Origin: Polynucleobacter sp. AP-Nino-20-G2
Lineage (GTDB): Bacteria; Pseudomonadota; Gammaproteobacteria; Burkholderiales; Burkholderiaceae
Assembly (NCBI RefSeq): GCF_018688235.1
Contig: NZ_CP061313.1
Span: 1,471,130-1,535,129, forward strand
DNA length: 64,000 nt
Direction: 5' to 3'
Shown here: positions 44,577-53,000 of the stretch, one piece after another
Position numbering within the stretch: position 1 is the first letter of the stretch
How the letters are laid out: each line of letters opens with the position of its first letter
Notes under the pieces: model-generated
Told to the model about the DNA's origin: nothing
What the model saw: only the letters and a program-made list of their open reading frames with translations
Database searches by the model: none
Program-made: the position numbers and the translations under genes

Positions 44577-45557
44577 TTAAGGCGTAATCACAATCGCCCC
44601 GGATACTTTGCGGCCTTCAGCAGCCTTATGCGCTTCAGCGGCTTGCTCGAGTTTAAATTTAGCGCCAATTTGAACCTTAACGCGCCCCTCTGCGATCGCA
44701 TCAAATACCGCTTTCGCATTTTCTTGGAGAAGCTCAGGAGTAGCGTTATGAGGAAATACGGAAGGCCTGGTTAAAAATAGGCAGCCTTTCTTATTCAAAA
44801 TTTCTGGCTGAATTTCAGGAGCCGGTCCTGATGCGGCACCAAACAAAGCCACCGTGCCAAATGGAGCAGCGCAATCGAGCGAGCCCAAAAAGGTAGTCTT
44901 GGCTACGGAGTCATAGACCACGTTTGCCTTGCGACCACCTGCCGCCTTCACAACCTCTTCAGCCCAATTTGGGTTCGAGTAATCCACTACAGCATCGCAA
45001 CCAGCCTCTTTAGCTGCAGCGAACTTTGCCTGCGAACCTACCGTACCCACTACAAATGCACCCAAAGATTTTGCCCATCCAGCCAAAATTTGGCCAACAC
45101 CACCTGCGGCAGCATGCACCAACACCACATCGCCCGCTTTCACTTTATAAGTCTTTTGGATGAGGTATTGCGCAGTCATTGCCTTAAAAAATACTGCTGC
45201 AGCAACTTCATCAGAAATACCGTCGGGAATCGCCACCAATTTATCGGCCGCCACATTACGCGCGCTAGCATACGCACCAATTCCGGCATTCATATACACC
45301 ACACGATCGCCAGCTTTAAATCGCGTTACACCCTCTCCAACAGCCAGGACCACGCCTGCGGCCTCATGGCCCAAGCCAGTAGGCAACTCTAAGGGGTATA
45401 CGCCAGAGCGCTGATATACGTCGATAAAGTTAAAACCAATCGCGGTTTGGCGAAGCTGTACTTCACCCTTACCTGGCGCTGATAATTCTTTATCGATTAA
45501 TTGAATAACATCAGCACTGCCAAGTTCTGAAAGACTAACAATTCGAGCAGTTGTCAC
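44577..45557 (-). CDS. NADPH:quinone oxidoreductase (zeta-crystallin type)
   Basis: A 326-residue medium-chain reductase without zinc ligands. It has the quinone oxidoreductase signatures GFNFIDVYQRSGVYPLELP near residue 41, LGHEAAGVVLAVGEGV near 63 and the NADPH motif HAAAGGVGQILAGWAKSLGA near 147. It probably reduces quinones or similar enones with NADPH in the cytosol. It is transcribed alone and ends at a strong terminator. Start ATG 45557. Confidence 0.93.
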   Translation of the reverse strand: MTTARIVSLSELGSADVIQLIDKELSAPGKGEVQLRQTAIGFNFIDVYQRSGVYPLELPTGLGHEAAGVVLAVGEGVTRFKAGDRVVYMNAGIGAYASARNVAADKLVAIPDGISDEVAAAVFFKAMTAQYLIQKTYKVKAGDVVLVHAAAGGVGQILAGWAKSLGAFVVGTVGSQAKFAAAKEAGCDAVVDYSNPNWAEEVVKAAGGRKANVVYDSVAKTTFLGSLDCAAPFGTVALFGAASGPAPEIQPEILNKKGCLFLTRPSVFPHNATPELLQENAKAVFDAIAEGRVKVQIGAKFKLEQAAEAHKAAEGRKVSGAIVITP

Positions 45558-45585
45558 AAGTCACCTTACTTATTTTTATAAAAAA

Positions 45586-46044
45586 TTATCTTACCGTAAT
45601 TGAGGATGTCGCAACATCTTCATCTTCATCTTCAACTACAGCCCAAGTGCTATCACCTAATTTTTTGACCGCCATAGAATAGGTCCACGCATCTGGAATA
45701 CCGCAACTCCATTGATTCGGGCCATTTTGTATCAATACATTTACCTCATTACGACTATCAAAATACAGGTGGTAAATTTTTCCGTGAATTGGGTTGAAGC
45801 TAAATTTAGCGCTATGCACCATCTCCGTAGCATCCAATCGGGCCTGCAAAGCGCGAGCCTGCTTCATAAGCACTTCAGCCTGCTCCATGATTCGATCGTA
45901 TTCAAGCTTCGCATTTTGGCGAGCCACATTGACAGCCTTATCTTTTTCTTCTACGACCTTGATTGGCGCAAAAACAGGGGCGCCTACTTCCATTGGGTAT
46001 TCAATACCCGCATGTCTTGCCGGATCGGTATCTTCTATTCTCAT
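45586..46044 (-). CDS. DUF2452 domain protein
   Basis: A 152-residue protein. The N-terminal part is charged. Residues about 35-75 form a long helix (NVARQNAKLEYDRIMEQ), followed by MVHSAKFSFNPIHGKIYHLY, which is the DUF2452 signature, and LIQNGPNQWSCGIPDAWTY. The acidic stretch EDEDEDV precedes the C-terminus. Function of the family is unknown. It ends 28 bp upstream of the quinone oxidoreductase start on the same strand, so cotranscription is possible. Confidence 0.8.
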   Translation of the reverse strand: MRIEDTDPARHAGIEYPMEVGAPVFAPIKVVEEKDKAVNVARQNAKLEYDRIMEQAEVLMKQARALQARLDATEMVHSAKFSFNPIHGKIYHLYFDSRNEVNVLIQNGPNQWSCGIPDAWTYSMAVKKLGDSTWAVVEDEDEDVATSSITVR

Positions 46045-46113
46045 TGCAGCCTTTAAGCCATTGATTTATTTGACGAAAGTGTGACACAAAATCTAAAAAT
46101 GCGTCGCCCACGC

Positions 46114-47646
46114 TTAAAGCGCATTCAGATCACCCAAAATGACCTTTGCATGTCGCTGAATGGCCGCTTGATCATCATCGCTAATTCTGGACAAGTTAGC
46201 AGTCATGAGACGAGTGCGAGGACTAGCCTCAAATTGTTTGCGATGTTTGATTAGAAAATTCCAATAGAGATTGGTAATGGGGCATGCTCCCTCCCCGAAC
46301 CGAATATCTGGCTTGTATTGACATGAGTCGCAATAATTACTCATTCGCTTAATGTAAGCACCACTCGATATATAGGGCTTGCTCGTGAATCGCCCGCCAC
46401 TCGCGAACAAGGCCATGCCCGCAGTATTAGGTAACTCCACCCATTCAATTGCATCTATATAAATAGCTAAGTACCAGTCGCATACTTCTTTTGGCAAAAC
46501 TTCCGCCAATAACGCAAAGTTACCTGTCACCATCAATCGCTGAATATGATGCGCATAGCCATACTCGAGAGTTTGTCCGATCACTTCCTGCATACAAGAC
46601 ATGTTGGTCTCGCCCGACCAGTACCAGCTCGGCAAAGCATGATGATGGTCGTAGAAATTGTCTTCCGCCATCTGCGGCATATCTAAAAAATACATGCCCC
46701 GAACAAATTCTCGCCAACCCAAAATCTGACGTATAAATCCTTCAACTGTTGAAAGATCTAAATTCTCTTTTTTCCATGCTTGAATCACTGCTGCAATGAC
46801 CTCTCTCGGATTCAGCAACTTCAGATTCATTGCACTAGAAAGCAAAGAGTGCCAACCAAATGGCGTATCGGTCCACATAGCATCCTCATAGATGCCAAAG
46901 GTGCCTAAGCGATGCTCAATAAAACCCTCTAGAGCTTTTAGCGCCTGAGGACGAGTGACGGGCCACCGAAAGTGGCGCAAAGATCCAGGATGATCCGGGT
47001 AGGTTTTTTCCACCAACTCCAGCACCTCACTAGTGATTGAGTCTGGCTCAAATAACTCAGGGGGTGGAATCAAGCCAGGGCCCTTCTTTGGAAATGGCTT
47101 GCGATTATCTCTATCAAAGTTCCACTGTCCGCCCTCTGGATTACCTTTCTCGTCCACCAATATTCCATGCGTCTTTCTCATAAGACGGTAAAAATATTCC
47201 AATCGCAACTCTTTTTTTCCAGCAACCCAAGCGCCAAACTCCTGACGGGAGCAATAAAAATGGGGATCTTCCAGCATCTCTAGCTTGATCTTTAGCTCTG
47301 AAGCCAAGGCTTCAATTGCTTGCTTGAGTCGCCACTCACCTGGCTCAATGCAAACCAAGTGGGTAAATTTTTCCGACTCGATAATTGCTCTCAGATTCTC
47401 CACAATAGACCGAGGAGATTGCTGAATATACAAAAGCGGGAGGCCGAGCTCTTCAAGCCGCTTTGCAAAATGGCGCATAGCCGACAAGAACAAGGCAATC
47501 TTGGCTTTATGCGACCAAACAAATTTCGCCTCATCCGCAGATTCAATCATGACCACCTGATCAAGAGTGGAATTGATGCTTTTGAGAACGGGGTTATCGA
47601 GATCTAACTGATCGCCCAGAATGAGTATGAGCTTTTTCAATGGCAT
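46114..47646 (-). CDS. phrB: iron-sulfur bacterial (6-4)-type photolyase/cryptochrome (PhrB-like)
   Basis: A 510-residue photolyase-related protein of the FeS-BCP class. The N-terminal alpha/beta domain begins LILILGDQLDLDN. The FAD domain contains QILGWREFVRGMYFLDMP near 307-324. Four cysteines, Cys351, 439, 442 and 455, match the 4Fe-4S ligands known in Agrobacterium PhrB with a constant offset of one. His366 and His367 lie where the (6-4) repair histidine is found. It should use blue light to repair (6-4) photoproducts. It is the last gene of a - strand unit that begins at 49451. Confidence 0.93.
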   Translation of the reverse strand: MPLKKLILILGDQLDLDNPVLKSINSTLDQVVMIESADEAKFVWSHKAKIALFLSAMRHFAKRLEELGLPLLYIQQSPRSIVENLRAIIESEKFTHLVCIEPGEWRLKQAIEALASELKIKLEMLEDPHFYCSRQEFGAWVAGKKELRLEYFYRLMRKTHGILVDEKGNPEGGQWNFDRDNRKPFPKKGPGLIPPPELFEPDSITSEVLELVEKTYPDHPGSLRHFRWPVTRPQALKALEGFIEHRLGTFGIYEDAMWTDTPFGWHSLLSSAMNLKLLNPREVIAAVIQAWKKENLDLSTVEGFIRQILGWREFVRGMYFLDMPQMAEDNFYDHHHALPSWYWSGETNMSCMQEVIGQTLEYGYAHHIQRLMVTGNFALLAEVLPKEVCDWYLAIYIDAIEWVELPNTAGMALFASGGRFTSKPYISSGAYIKRMSNYCDSCQYKPDIRFGEGACPITNLYWNFLIKHRKQFEASPRTRLMTANLSRISDDDQAAIQRHAKVILGDLNAL

Positions 47647-47661
47647 CTTTCTTAGAATTTC

Positions 47662-48216
47662 TTAACGCTTATAGAAACTCAGCGTCACTTCACCAAGCTC
47701 AATACCGAACTTGCTCATCTTCGCCTTATTCATCATGACTTTAGGAGTAATGAGATACATCCAATCATTAAATTGCACGTGATAGATTGTTTTATCCACC
47801 GGCAAGGCCAAGGTATAAGTCCAATTTAAGGCGTTTCCAGATGACTCTCCGAGCGCTTCGCCAATCACATCATCGGCTGTGCCAATGTATTTGCCCGGGG
47901 CGGTTTCAGTAAGAGTCCATATCCGCTTTTGCTTTGTTCCATCGGAATACTCAAAGCTTTCGTCCAAAATACCAGTTTTTTTACCGTCCACTACGGACCA
48001 CTTTGCCACCAACAACACAGTAAATCTTTTTTGAACATTACCACTACGATCAGTGAAGATACCGTAAGCATCGATCGTGCCATTGAAGTACTCACTGAGG
48101 TCCAACCGAGGAGCCTCTTGCGCATACTGAGTCACTGTAGGAGATGAACAGGCGCACAAGCTCACTGCCAATAAAAATCCAATAAACAATCTTAAGGCGG
48201 ACATCATCTTACGCAT
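47662..48216 (-). CDS. DUF3833 family lipoprotein
   Basis: A 184-residue protein with a lipoprotein signal ending LAVSLCAC, so Cys23 should be lipidated. The mature part starts with LDLSEYFNGTIDAYGIFTDR and has VQKRFTVLLVAKWSVVDGKK, the DUF3833 pattern. GGAG precedes ATG 48216. Function unknown; in many bacteria this family travels with photolyase and chalcone-isomerase-like genes, as here. It lies between those two genes on the same strand, directly after the upstream stop codon. Confidence 0.85.
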   Translation of the reverse strand: MRKMMSALRLFIGFLLAVSLCACSSPTVTQYAQEAPRLDLSEYFNGTIDAYGIFTDRSGNVQKRFTVLLVAKWSVVDGKKTGILDESFEYSDGTKQKRIWTLTETAPGKYIGTADDVIGEALGESSGNALNWTYTLALPVDKTIYHVQFNDWMYLITPKVMMNKAKMSKFGIELGEVTLSFYKR

Positions 48217-48777
48217 TTAGCAAGCTCCAGAAATGATTGGTGGTGGGCAGCCGTTCCCAAGTAATTCGGCTCTTAGCTTTGGCGCACTTGTTTTAGGACT
48301 AAGCCAAATTCCAAAAAATGCTTTTGAAAAATCCGCCCCAGGAATTTGGGCAATTTTTTTACCTTCGTAAAATAGGGTGGTTCCTTGCTGTGAAGAATAA
48401 ACCCCTGTGAGGGTTTGCCCAGGCTCAACATTAGGCAAAATCTCAGCCAACTCTTTTCCCCAAGCCATAGCCTGACTCTCAGGCACGCCAATATTTTTCA
48501 TTTCATCTACGGTCCGGCTAGCAATAGCCTTGCCGGAGAATGATTTTTGATATCTGACATCCAAAGCAAACTCTGATGAATCCTTCCCCAAAGATCGGTA
48601 CAAAGTTGCGTCATAGATATGAAGCCCCCAGAAGTTCAGTCTACCAGCGCCTTGGGGCTGAACTTGCTTAATTACATCTTCAATATGAGTAATGTTGTTC
48701 GCCAAGCCAAGACTACTAATAAGCGATAGCATCATGAATAAGGCAAAACCGTTTTTTGTGAAATATTGAATCATCAT
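48217..48777 (-). CDS. exported chalcone isomerase-like protein
   Basis: A 186-residue protein with signal peptide (FALFMMLSLISSLGLANN). The chalcone-isomerase-like fold sequence follows: GAGRLNFWGLHIYDATLYRS near 43-62, then FALDVRYQKSFSGKAIASRT and KKIAQIPGADFSKAFFGIWL. Bacterial homologues lack proven isomerase activity and may bind fatty-acid-like ligands. It sits between the DUF393 and DUF3833 genes, with 1 bp to each, in the photolyase operon. Confidence 0.85.
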   Translation of the reverse strand: MMIQYFTKNGFALFMMLSLISSLGLANNITHIEDVIKQVQPQGAGRLNFWGLHIYDATLYRSLGKDSSEFALDVRYQKSFSGKAIASRTVDEMKNIGVPESQAMAWGKELAEILPNVEPGQTLTGVYSSQQGTTLFYEGKKIAQIPGADFSKAFFGIWLSPKTSAPKLRAELLGNGCPPPIISGAC

Positions 48778-48778
48778 C

Positions 48779-49177
48779 CTAACTCCTACTCTTGCCCGCT
48801 GTATTCACAATCCACAATGCGGTCGGGCCAAAAATACCAGAAATCGTATGGCGGTTTTTTGCAAAAAAACGGTATGCCCACATCAGCAATGGGCGCAAGC
48901 TTGGTCGAGAAAATAACCACGCTAGCTTTGGCAAATCAGCCCTTTCATAGGCAGCAGCAAATACATCGACCCCGCTAATTAAAGTGCCATCCTCGTATTG
49001 CGCATACATGGCTTGTAATGCTTCATCACACGACACCCCCACATCTTGAGCAGAGTATTTCTCTGAATTGATATCAATAAAGTCTAATAATCCAGCCTGA
49101 TTTCTGCCGGATAAAAAAATAATTTCAGCTTGGCATAGGGGGCACAAACCATCATAGAACAATGTCAATTTGCTCAT
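48779..49177 (-). CDS. DUF393 (DCC1-like) thiol-disulfide oxidoreductase family protein
   Basis: A 132-residue protein starting LTLFYDGLCPLCQAEI, the DCC motif with Cys12-x2-Cys15 in a thioredoxin-like fold. LLDFIDINSEKYSAQDVG and PKLAWLFSRPSLRPLLMW follow, as is typical for DUF393. Probable redox protein, substrate unknown. It follows the TIGR03643 gene by 4 bp and is the second gene of the - strand photolyase unit. Confidence 0.9.
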   Translation of the reverse strand: MSKLTLFYDGLCPLCQAEIIFLSGRNQAGLLDFIDINSEKYSAQDVGVSCDEALQAMYAQYEDGTLISGVDVFAAAYERADLPKLAWLFSRPSLRPLLMWAYRFFAKNRHTISGIFGPTALWIVNTAGKSRS

Positions 49178-49181
49178 TGAC

Positions 49182-49451
49182 TTATCTTTGCTTGTACTGG
49201 GTAGAACAGTAGGCTCGTGTAACCAACTTACTTCTTAGGGCAACATGCTTTGTTGATCTGCCAGTAACTCTTTTGCGCCATAAGTTAAATGAAGCTCTCT
49301 TTAAACTCCCGCGCATCAAGGCAATCACTTGAGGCTCAGTCAATCCGAAATTAAGCTCTATGGCCTCAAAAGGGGTTCTATCCTCCCAGGCCATCTCAAT
49401 GACTCGAGATAAGTCAGCTTCAGATAGTAAGTTGGGCTGTGCACTTGTCAT
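49182..49451 (-). CDS. TIGR03643 family protein (DUF2805)
   Basis: An 89-residue protein with the family pattern LSRVIEMAWEDRTPFEAIEL followed by FGLTEPQVIALMRGSLKRAS and FNLWRKRVTGRSTKH. The helices resemble a sigma-factor or helix-turn-helix region, and the C-terminus is very basic, so nucleic-acid binding is plausible but unproven. The family is a frequent neighbour of photolyase genes. It is the first gene of the - strand unit and is divergent from the SDR gene across 57 bp. Confidence 0.87.
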   Translation of the reverse strand: MTSAQPNLLSEADLSRVIEMAWEDRTPFEAIELNFGLTEPQVIALMRGSLKRASFNLWRKRVTGRSTKHVALRSKLVTRAYCSTQYKQR

Positions 49452-49457
49452 CGAGCA

Positions 49458-49481
49458 AGTTTAAGACTTATTCAATAAACT
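49458..49481. promoter_or_regulatory. inverted repeat between divergent light-cluster genes
   Basis: AGTTTA, 12 bases, TAAACT: a perfect 6-bp inverted repeat centred in the 57-bp gap between the TIGR03643 and SDR genes. It could be an operator acting on both directions. The half-sites are short and AT-rich, so chance is possible. Confidence 0.3.
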
Positions 49482-49508
49482 AGCTGGACTCCCTATGACA
49501 CCACATCC

Positions 49509-50204
49509 ATGCCATTAATCTCACCCCCATTCCGCGCACTAGTGATTGGCTCGTCTGGCACGATTGGGGCAGCCTTTGTGGAGCTTCTGGAAAATAACCC
49601 CTCCTGCACCCTGGTTAGAGGCATTCACCGCAACTCGATTCACTCCATTGACTACCTGAATCTCGACTCTATCGAGTCCTCAGCCAATGCCCTATTGGCT
49701 GAGGCGCCTTTCCAGCTCATTATTAATACCATTGGCATCCTACATTCTGAAAAGTGGATGCCCGAGAAGAAATTGGATGACCTGAATCCAGAGCAATTAC
49801 AGATGCTGATGCAAATTAATGCGATTGGACCAAGCCTCACTATCAAGCACTTTTCCAAGCTACTTGATCCCGCAGGCTCTGTAATGGCAACCCTTTCTGC
49901 AAAAGTAGGCAGCATTGAAGACAATCGCTTGGGCGGCTGGTATAGCTACCGTGCCTCCAAAGCAGCTTTAAATATGCTGATCAAAACAGCTGCAATTGAG
50001 TTTGGCAGAACAAAACCAAATACCGCCTTAATAGCACTCCATCCCGGCACCGTAAATTCTCGACTATCAAAACCCTTCAAGGGCGAACAAATCGGAAGGC
50101 CAGCTTTAGTGGCAGCCGGAGACATGCTTCAAGTCTTGCTCTCACTCAATAAAGAAGATTCAGGAAGCTTCATCAGCTATTCCGGTGCAAAACTACCCTG
50201 GTAA
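49509..50204 (+). CDS. SDR family oxidoreductase (C-factor-like)
   Basis: A 231-residue short-chain dehydrogenase-like protein. The cofactor loop is GSSGTIGAAF at 13-22, NTIGILHSEKW lies near 72 and the catalytic pair is in YSYRASKAALNML near 147. This is the CsgA/C-factor-like branch often found in photolyase clusters. The substrate is unknown. It is divergent from the photolyase unit and is followed 15 bp later by the DUF2237 gene. Confidence 0.88.
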   Translation: MPLISPPFRALVIGSSGTIGAAFVELLENNPSCTLVRGIHRNSIHSIDYLNLDSIESSANALLAEAPFQLIINTIGILHSEKWMPEKKLDDLNPEQLQMLMQINAIGPSLTIKHFSKLLDPAGSVMATLSAKVGSIEDNRLGGWYSYRASKAALNMLIKTAAIEFGRTKPNTALIALHPGTVNSRLSKPFKGEQIGRPALVAAGDMLQVLLSLNKEDSGSFISYSGAKLPW

Positions 50205-50219
50205 ATAAAGAAAGTACCC

Positions 50220-50600
50220 ATGTCGCAAGATGCCAACTTAAACGTTTTAGGCCAACCACTAGTACCCTGCTCATTTGATCCTTTGACCGGGTTCTTTAGA
50301 GATGGCTGCTGTAAAACCAATGAACAAGATGCCGGCAGCCATTTAGTTTGCGCGATAGTAACCAATGATTTTTTAGAATTCAGTCGTCAGCGAGGAAACG
50401 ACTTAATTACCCCAAGACCTGAATATCAATTTCCAGGACTAGTTGCGGGCGATCAATGGTGCCTCTGTCTTAACCGTTGGATCGAGGCACTCGAACAACA
50501 CTGCGCGCCCATGATTAAGCTTGAAAGCACTCATGTAAAAGCTTTAGAAAAAGTTTCCCTAGAGGTGCTGTTGCAATACGCTGAAGTGCCGGTTATCTAA
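50220..50600 (+). CDS. DUF2237 family protein
   Basis: A 126-residue protein with the family's strong signature NVLGQPLVPCSFDPLTGFFR followed by DGCC, then GSHLVCAIVTNDFLEFSRQR and GDQWCLCLNRWIEA. Several conserved cysteines (GCCK, WCLCL) suggest metal binding or redox chemistry. Function unknown; it occurs in bacteria and plants. It ends 4 bp from the end of the convergent cryptochrome gene. Confidence 0.92.
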   Translation: MSQDANLNVLGQPLVPCSFDPLTGFFRDGCCKTNEQDAGSHLVCAIVTNDFLEFSRQRGNDLITPRPEYQFPGLVAGDQWCLCLNRWIEALEQHCAPMIKLESTHVKALEKVSLEVLLQYAEVPVI

Positions 50601-50604
50601 GCCA

Positions 50605-51858
50605 TTAATTTGGCTTATTCCACAATCTACGGTATTCCCCTTGGGGGTCATGATCTTGGGCCTGCTTGGCAACATTAAATTGCCTACCGCCCCGTGGATC
50701 TGTTCCTCGTCCAGCAATGTATAACCAGTTGCCTTGGTTGCTATAGATATCAAAATCTGCCAGCTGATTTTCAAACCAAGCAGCCCCAATTCGCCAATCT
50801 CCCTGCATGTCATAAATCCAATAGCTGGCGACAATTTGTCGCATTCGGTTGGACAAATAACCAGTGCTCTGCAACTCATGCATTCCAGCATCGACAAAGG
50901 CATTCCCCGTGCTGCCAGATTTCCAGCCTTCAAACTGCCCTACATCTAATGAAGGGGTGGGTAAATTACTTAAGCCCCGAGCTCGGTAGAGCTGCCGACC
51001 AAACTTGAAATGAATAAAACGAAAATAATCACGCCATAACAATTCAAACCAGAGCCAGTAAGTGCCATCATTTGCACCATGGCGCTCCTCATATTGATTG
51101 ATCTGCGCGGCGATATCTCGCGCTGAAATACAGCCCAGCGATAGCCAAAAAGAGAACTTACTTGAGTAATCCTGGCCAGTCAGATGATTGCGAGTTTCCT
51201 TATAGGTATCTGGCAAGCGACGCTCAAGATATTGCTGTAGATGACTCTGGGCTCGGCTAGAGCCACCCAAATAGGGAGATTGGGAATGTTGAATTTCCAT
51301 CTCCCCCATAGGCGGCACATCCACTCCATCAGGAGGTGGCGGCAAATACTTGGGCGCAGCAATGGGGCCGGTAAACCTGACCCCTGCACCTTCAATCTTT
51401 TGGCGGAACTGGGTAAACACATTCGGCATAGTCTGTGGATCAAACGGCAGATCTTTTAGGTCGAGCATGCTTGATTGCCAGAATTGCTTAAGCTCAACAC
51501 CCATACCTAGCAATTCCGATACCTGCATCATCTCTTCGGGAGTCTCAATCTGCTCACAGTAGATTGCGCTAGCACCGATTGCCTTCATTAATTGCGGAAA
51601 TACCGCAGTTGCATGGCCGTGGAATTCAAATAAATCAGAATCTAAGGCTCTCAATTGAGTCCTTAGATCGGCCAAAGATTCCTTTAGAAATAGCTTGCGA
51701 TGCGGACCTACACGTTCAAATCCATAAGCATTTAATTCGCCATCTGGCTCATGTAAATATACCGGCAAGATGAAGTCTGCATCCAAGCAAGCCCGTGAAA
51801 TAGCCGGATTGTCCACAAGGCGCAGATCATTTCTAAACCAATAAATCAAAACCCGCAA
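50605..51858 (-). CDS. DASH-type cryptochrome/photolyase
   Basis: A 417-residue flavoprotein. It has the N-terminal antenna domain (LIYWFRNDLRLVDNPAI), and the FAD domain has YWLWFELLWRDYFRF and then NAFVDAGMHELQSTGYLSNR. DWRIGAAWFENQLADFDIYS and NWLYIAGRGTDPRGGRQFN are DASH-specific. It should repair pyrimidine dimers in single-stranded DNA or signal in blue light. The start is TTG 51858 with AGGGG eight bases upstream, directly after the DUF2256 stop, so the two are coupled. It is somewhat shorter than usual but no region seems lost. Confidence 0.93.
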   Translation of the reverse strand: MRVLIYWFRNDLRLVDNPAISRACLDADFILPVYLHEPDGELNAYGFERVGPHRKLFLKESLADLRTQLRALDSDLFEFHGHATAVFPQLMKAIGASAIYCEQIETPEEMMQVSELLGMGVELKQFWQSSMLDLKDLPFDPQTMPNVFTQFRQKIEGAGVRFTGPIAAPKYLPPPPDGVDVPPMGEMEIQHSQSPYLGGSSRAQSHLQQYLERRLPDTYKETRNHLTGQDYSSKFSFWLSLGCISARDIAAQINQYEERHGANDGTYWLWFELLWRDYFRFIHFKFGRQLYRARGLSNLPTPSLDVGQFEGWKSGSTGNAFVDAGMHELQSTGYLSNRMRQIVASYWIYDMQGDWRIGAAWFENQLADFDIYSNQGNWLYIAGRGTDPRGGRQFNVAKQAQDHDPQGEYRRLWNKPN

Positions 51859-52044
51859 TTACTTAACCCCTAAATTAGTGACTGCTGATTTTTTAAGACG
51901 GCAGGCGTCTGAGCAAAATTTGATGGAATCCCAATTCTTAGACCAGGACTTACGCCAAGTCATCTCCCTGCCACAGGCCAAACAAACCTTGCTGGGCAAA
52001 AATGATTTATTTCCTTTAAAACCCGTTTTTTCGGATCGTGTCAT
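51859..52044 (-). CDS. DUF2256 family zinc-ribbon-like protein
   Basis: A 61-residue basic protein with GNKSFLPSKVCLACGREMTW then WRKSW and FCSDACR: two Cys pairs that should bind one zinc ion. DUF2256 genes are classic neighbours of cryptochrome and photolyase genes. It ends on the base before the cryptochrome TTG start. Start ATG 52044, with a weak upstream binding site. Confidence 0.87.
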   Translation of the reverse strand: MTRSEKTGFKGNKSFLPSKVCLACGREMTWRKSWSKNWDSIKFCSDACRLKKSAVTNLGVK

Positions 52045-52100
52045 ACCTGGAGATTATAAAAAGAATAGACTGTTGATAAAAATAATCTGCGAGACTGCGA

Positions 52101-53000
52101 TTGAAGGCTTTTTATACCGACCACTATGTTTTACCACTTCCGCCCGGACATCGCTTTCCGATGGAAAAGTACAGTCAATTGCGCAACCATGTGGCCCTGT
52201 TAGAGGGCATTGAGCTGCTTGAAGCCCCAGCTATTACTGACACCCAAATTCTTTATGCGCATGATCCCGCTTACTTAATCAAAGTACTCACAGGAACCCT
52301 CAACACCAAGGAACAACAAGAAATTGGTTTTCCTTGGAGCCCCCAAATGGTGGAACGCTCCAAAAGGTCTGCTGGTGCAACTTTTGCAGCTGCGAAGGAC
52401 GCTCTTCAAGATGGTCTAGCTGTGAATCTTGCCGGAGGCACACACCACGCCTATAGAAATCGAGGTAGTGGCTTCTGCGTATTTAATGATGCAGCAATCA
52501 CGGCCAGAGCCCTACAAAGAGAAGTAAACCAAAATCTTACAGTGGCAATTATTGATTTAGATGTGCATCAGGGCAATGGTACGGCGTCTATTTTGGAAAA
52601 TGATTCTTCTATATTTACCTTGTCCATTCATGGGCAAAATAATTTTCCATTTTCAAAAGAAAATAGCGACCTTGATATTGGCCTACCAGATGAGACTCAA
52701 GATCAAGCCTATTTGACAGCGCTTCATCACAGCCTTGAAATATTGGACTCTCGATTTAAAGCGGATTTAATTATTTACTTAGCCGGCGCCGATGCTCATG
52801 AGGATGATCGATTAGGCAAACTTCGCGTCAGCAAGCAGGGGATGAAGCAAAGAGATGAATGCGTATTTCAATATGGCCTAAGCCGTCAAATTCCGATAGC
52901 AACCTGCATGGCTGGAGGCTATGGAAAAAAGATCGACTCCACGGTTGACATTCATCTCCAAACCATTCAGACAGCGCTTGACTGCCTTATTGCTTCTTAG
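52101..53000 (+). CDS. histone deacetylase-like amidohydrolase
   Basis: A 299-residue arginase/deacetylase-fold enzyme. It begins with MKAFYTDHYVLPLPPGHRFP (start TTG 52101). His115-His116 in GGTHHAY are the catalytic pair, and Asp154 and His156 in DLDVHQGNG are zinc ligands, with a third ligand probably in GADAHEDDRLG. Bacterial members deacetylate acetylpolyamines, acetoin-pathway proteins or small amides. It overlaps the convergent SYLF gene by 14 bp, and 56 bp separate it from the divergent DUF2256 gene. Confidence 0.92.
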   Translation: MKAFYTDHYVLPLPPGHRFPMEKYSQLRNHVALLEGIELLEAPAITDTQILYAHDPAYLIKVLTGTLNTKEQQEIGFPWSPQMVERSKRSAGATFAAAKDALQDGLAVNLAGGTHHAYRNRGSGFCVFNDAAITARALQREVNQNLTVAIIDLDVHQGNGTASILENDSSIFTLSIHGQNNFPFSKENSDLDIGLPDETQDQAYLTALHHSLEILDSRFKADLIIYLAGADAHEDDRLGKLRVSKQGMKQRDECVFQYGLSRQIPIATCMAGGYGKKIDSTVDIHLQTIQTALDCLIAS

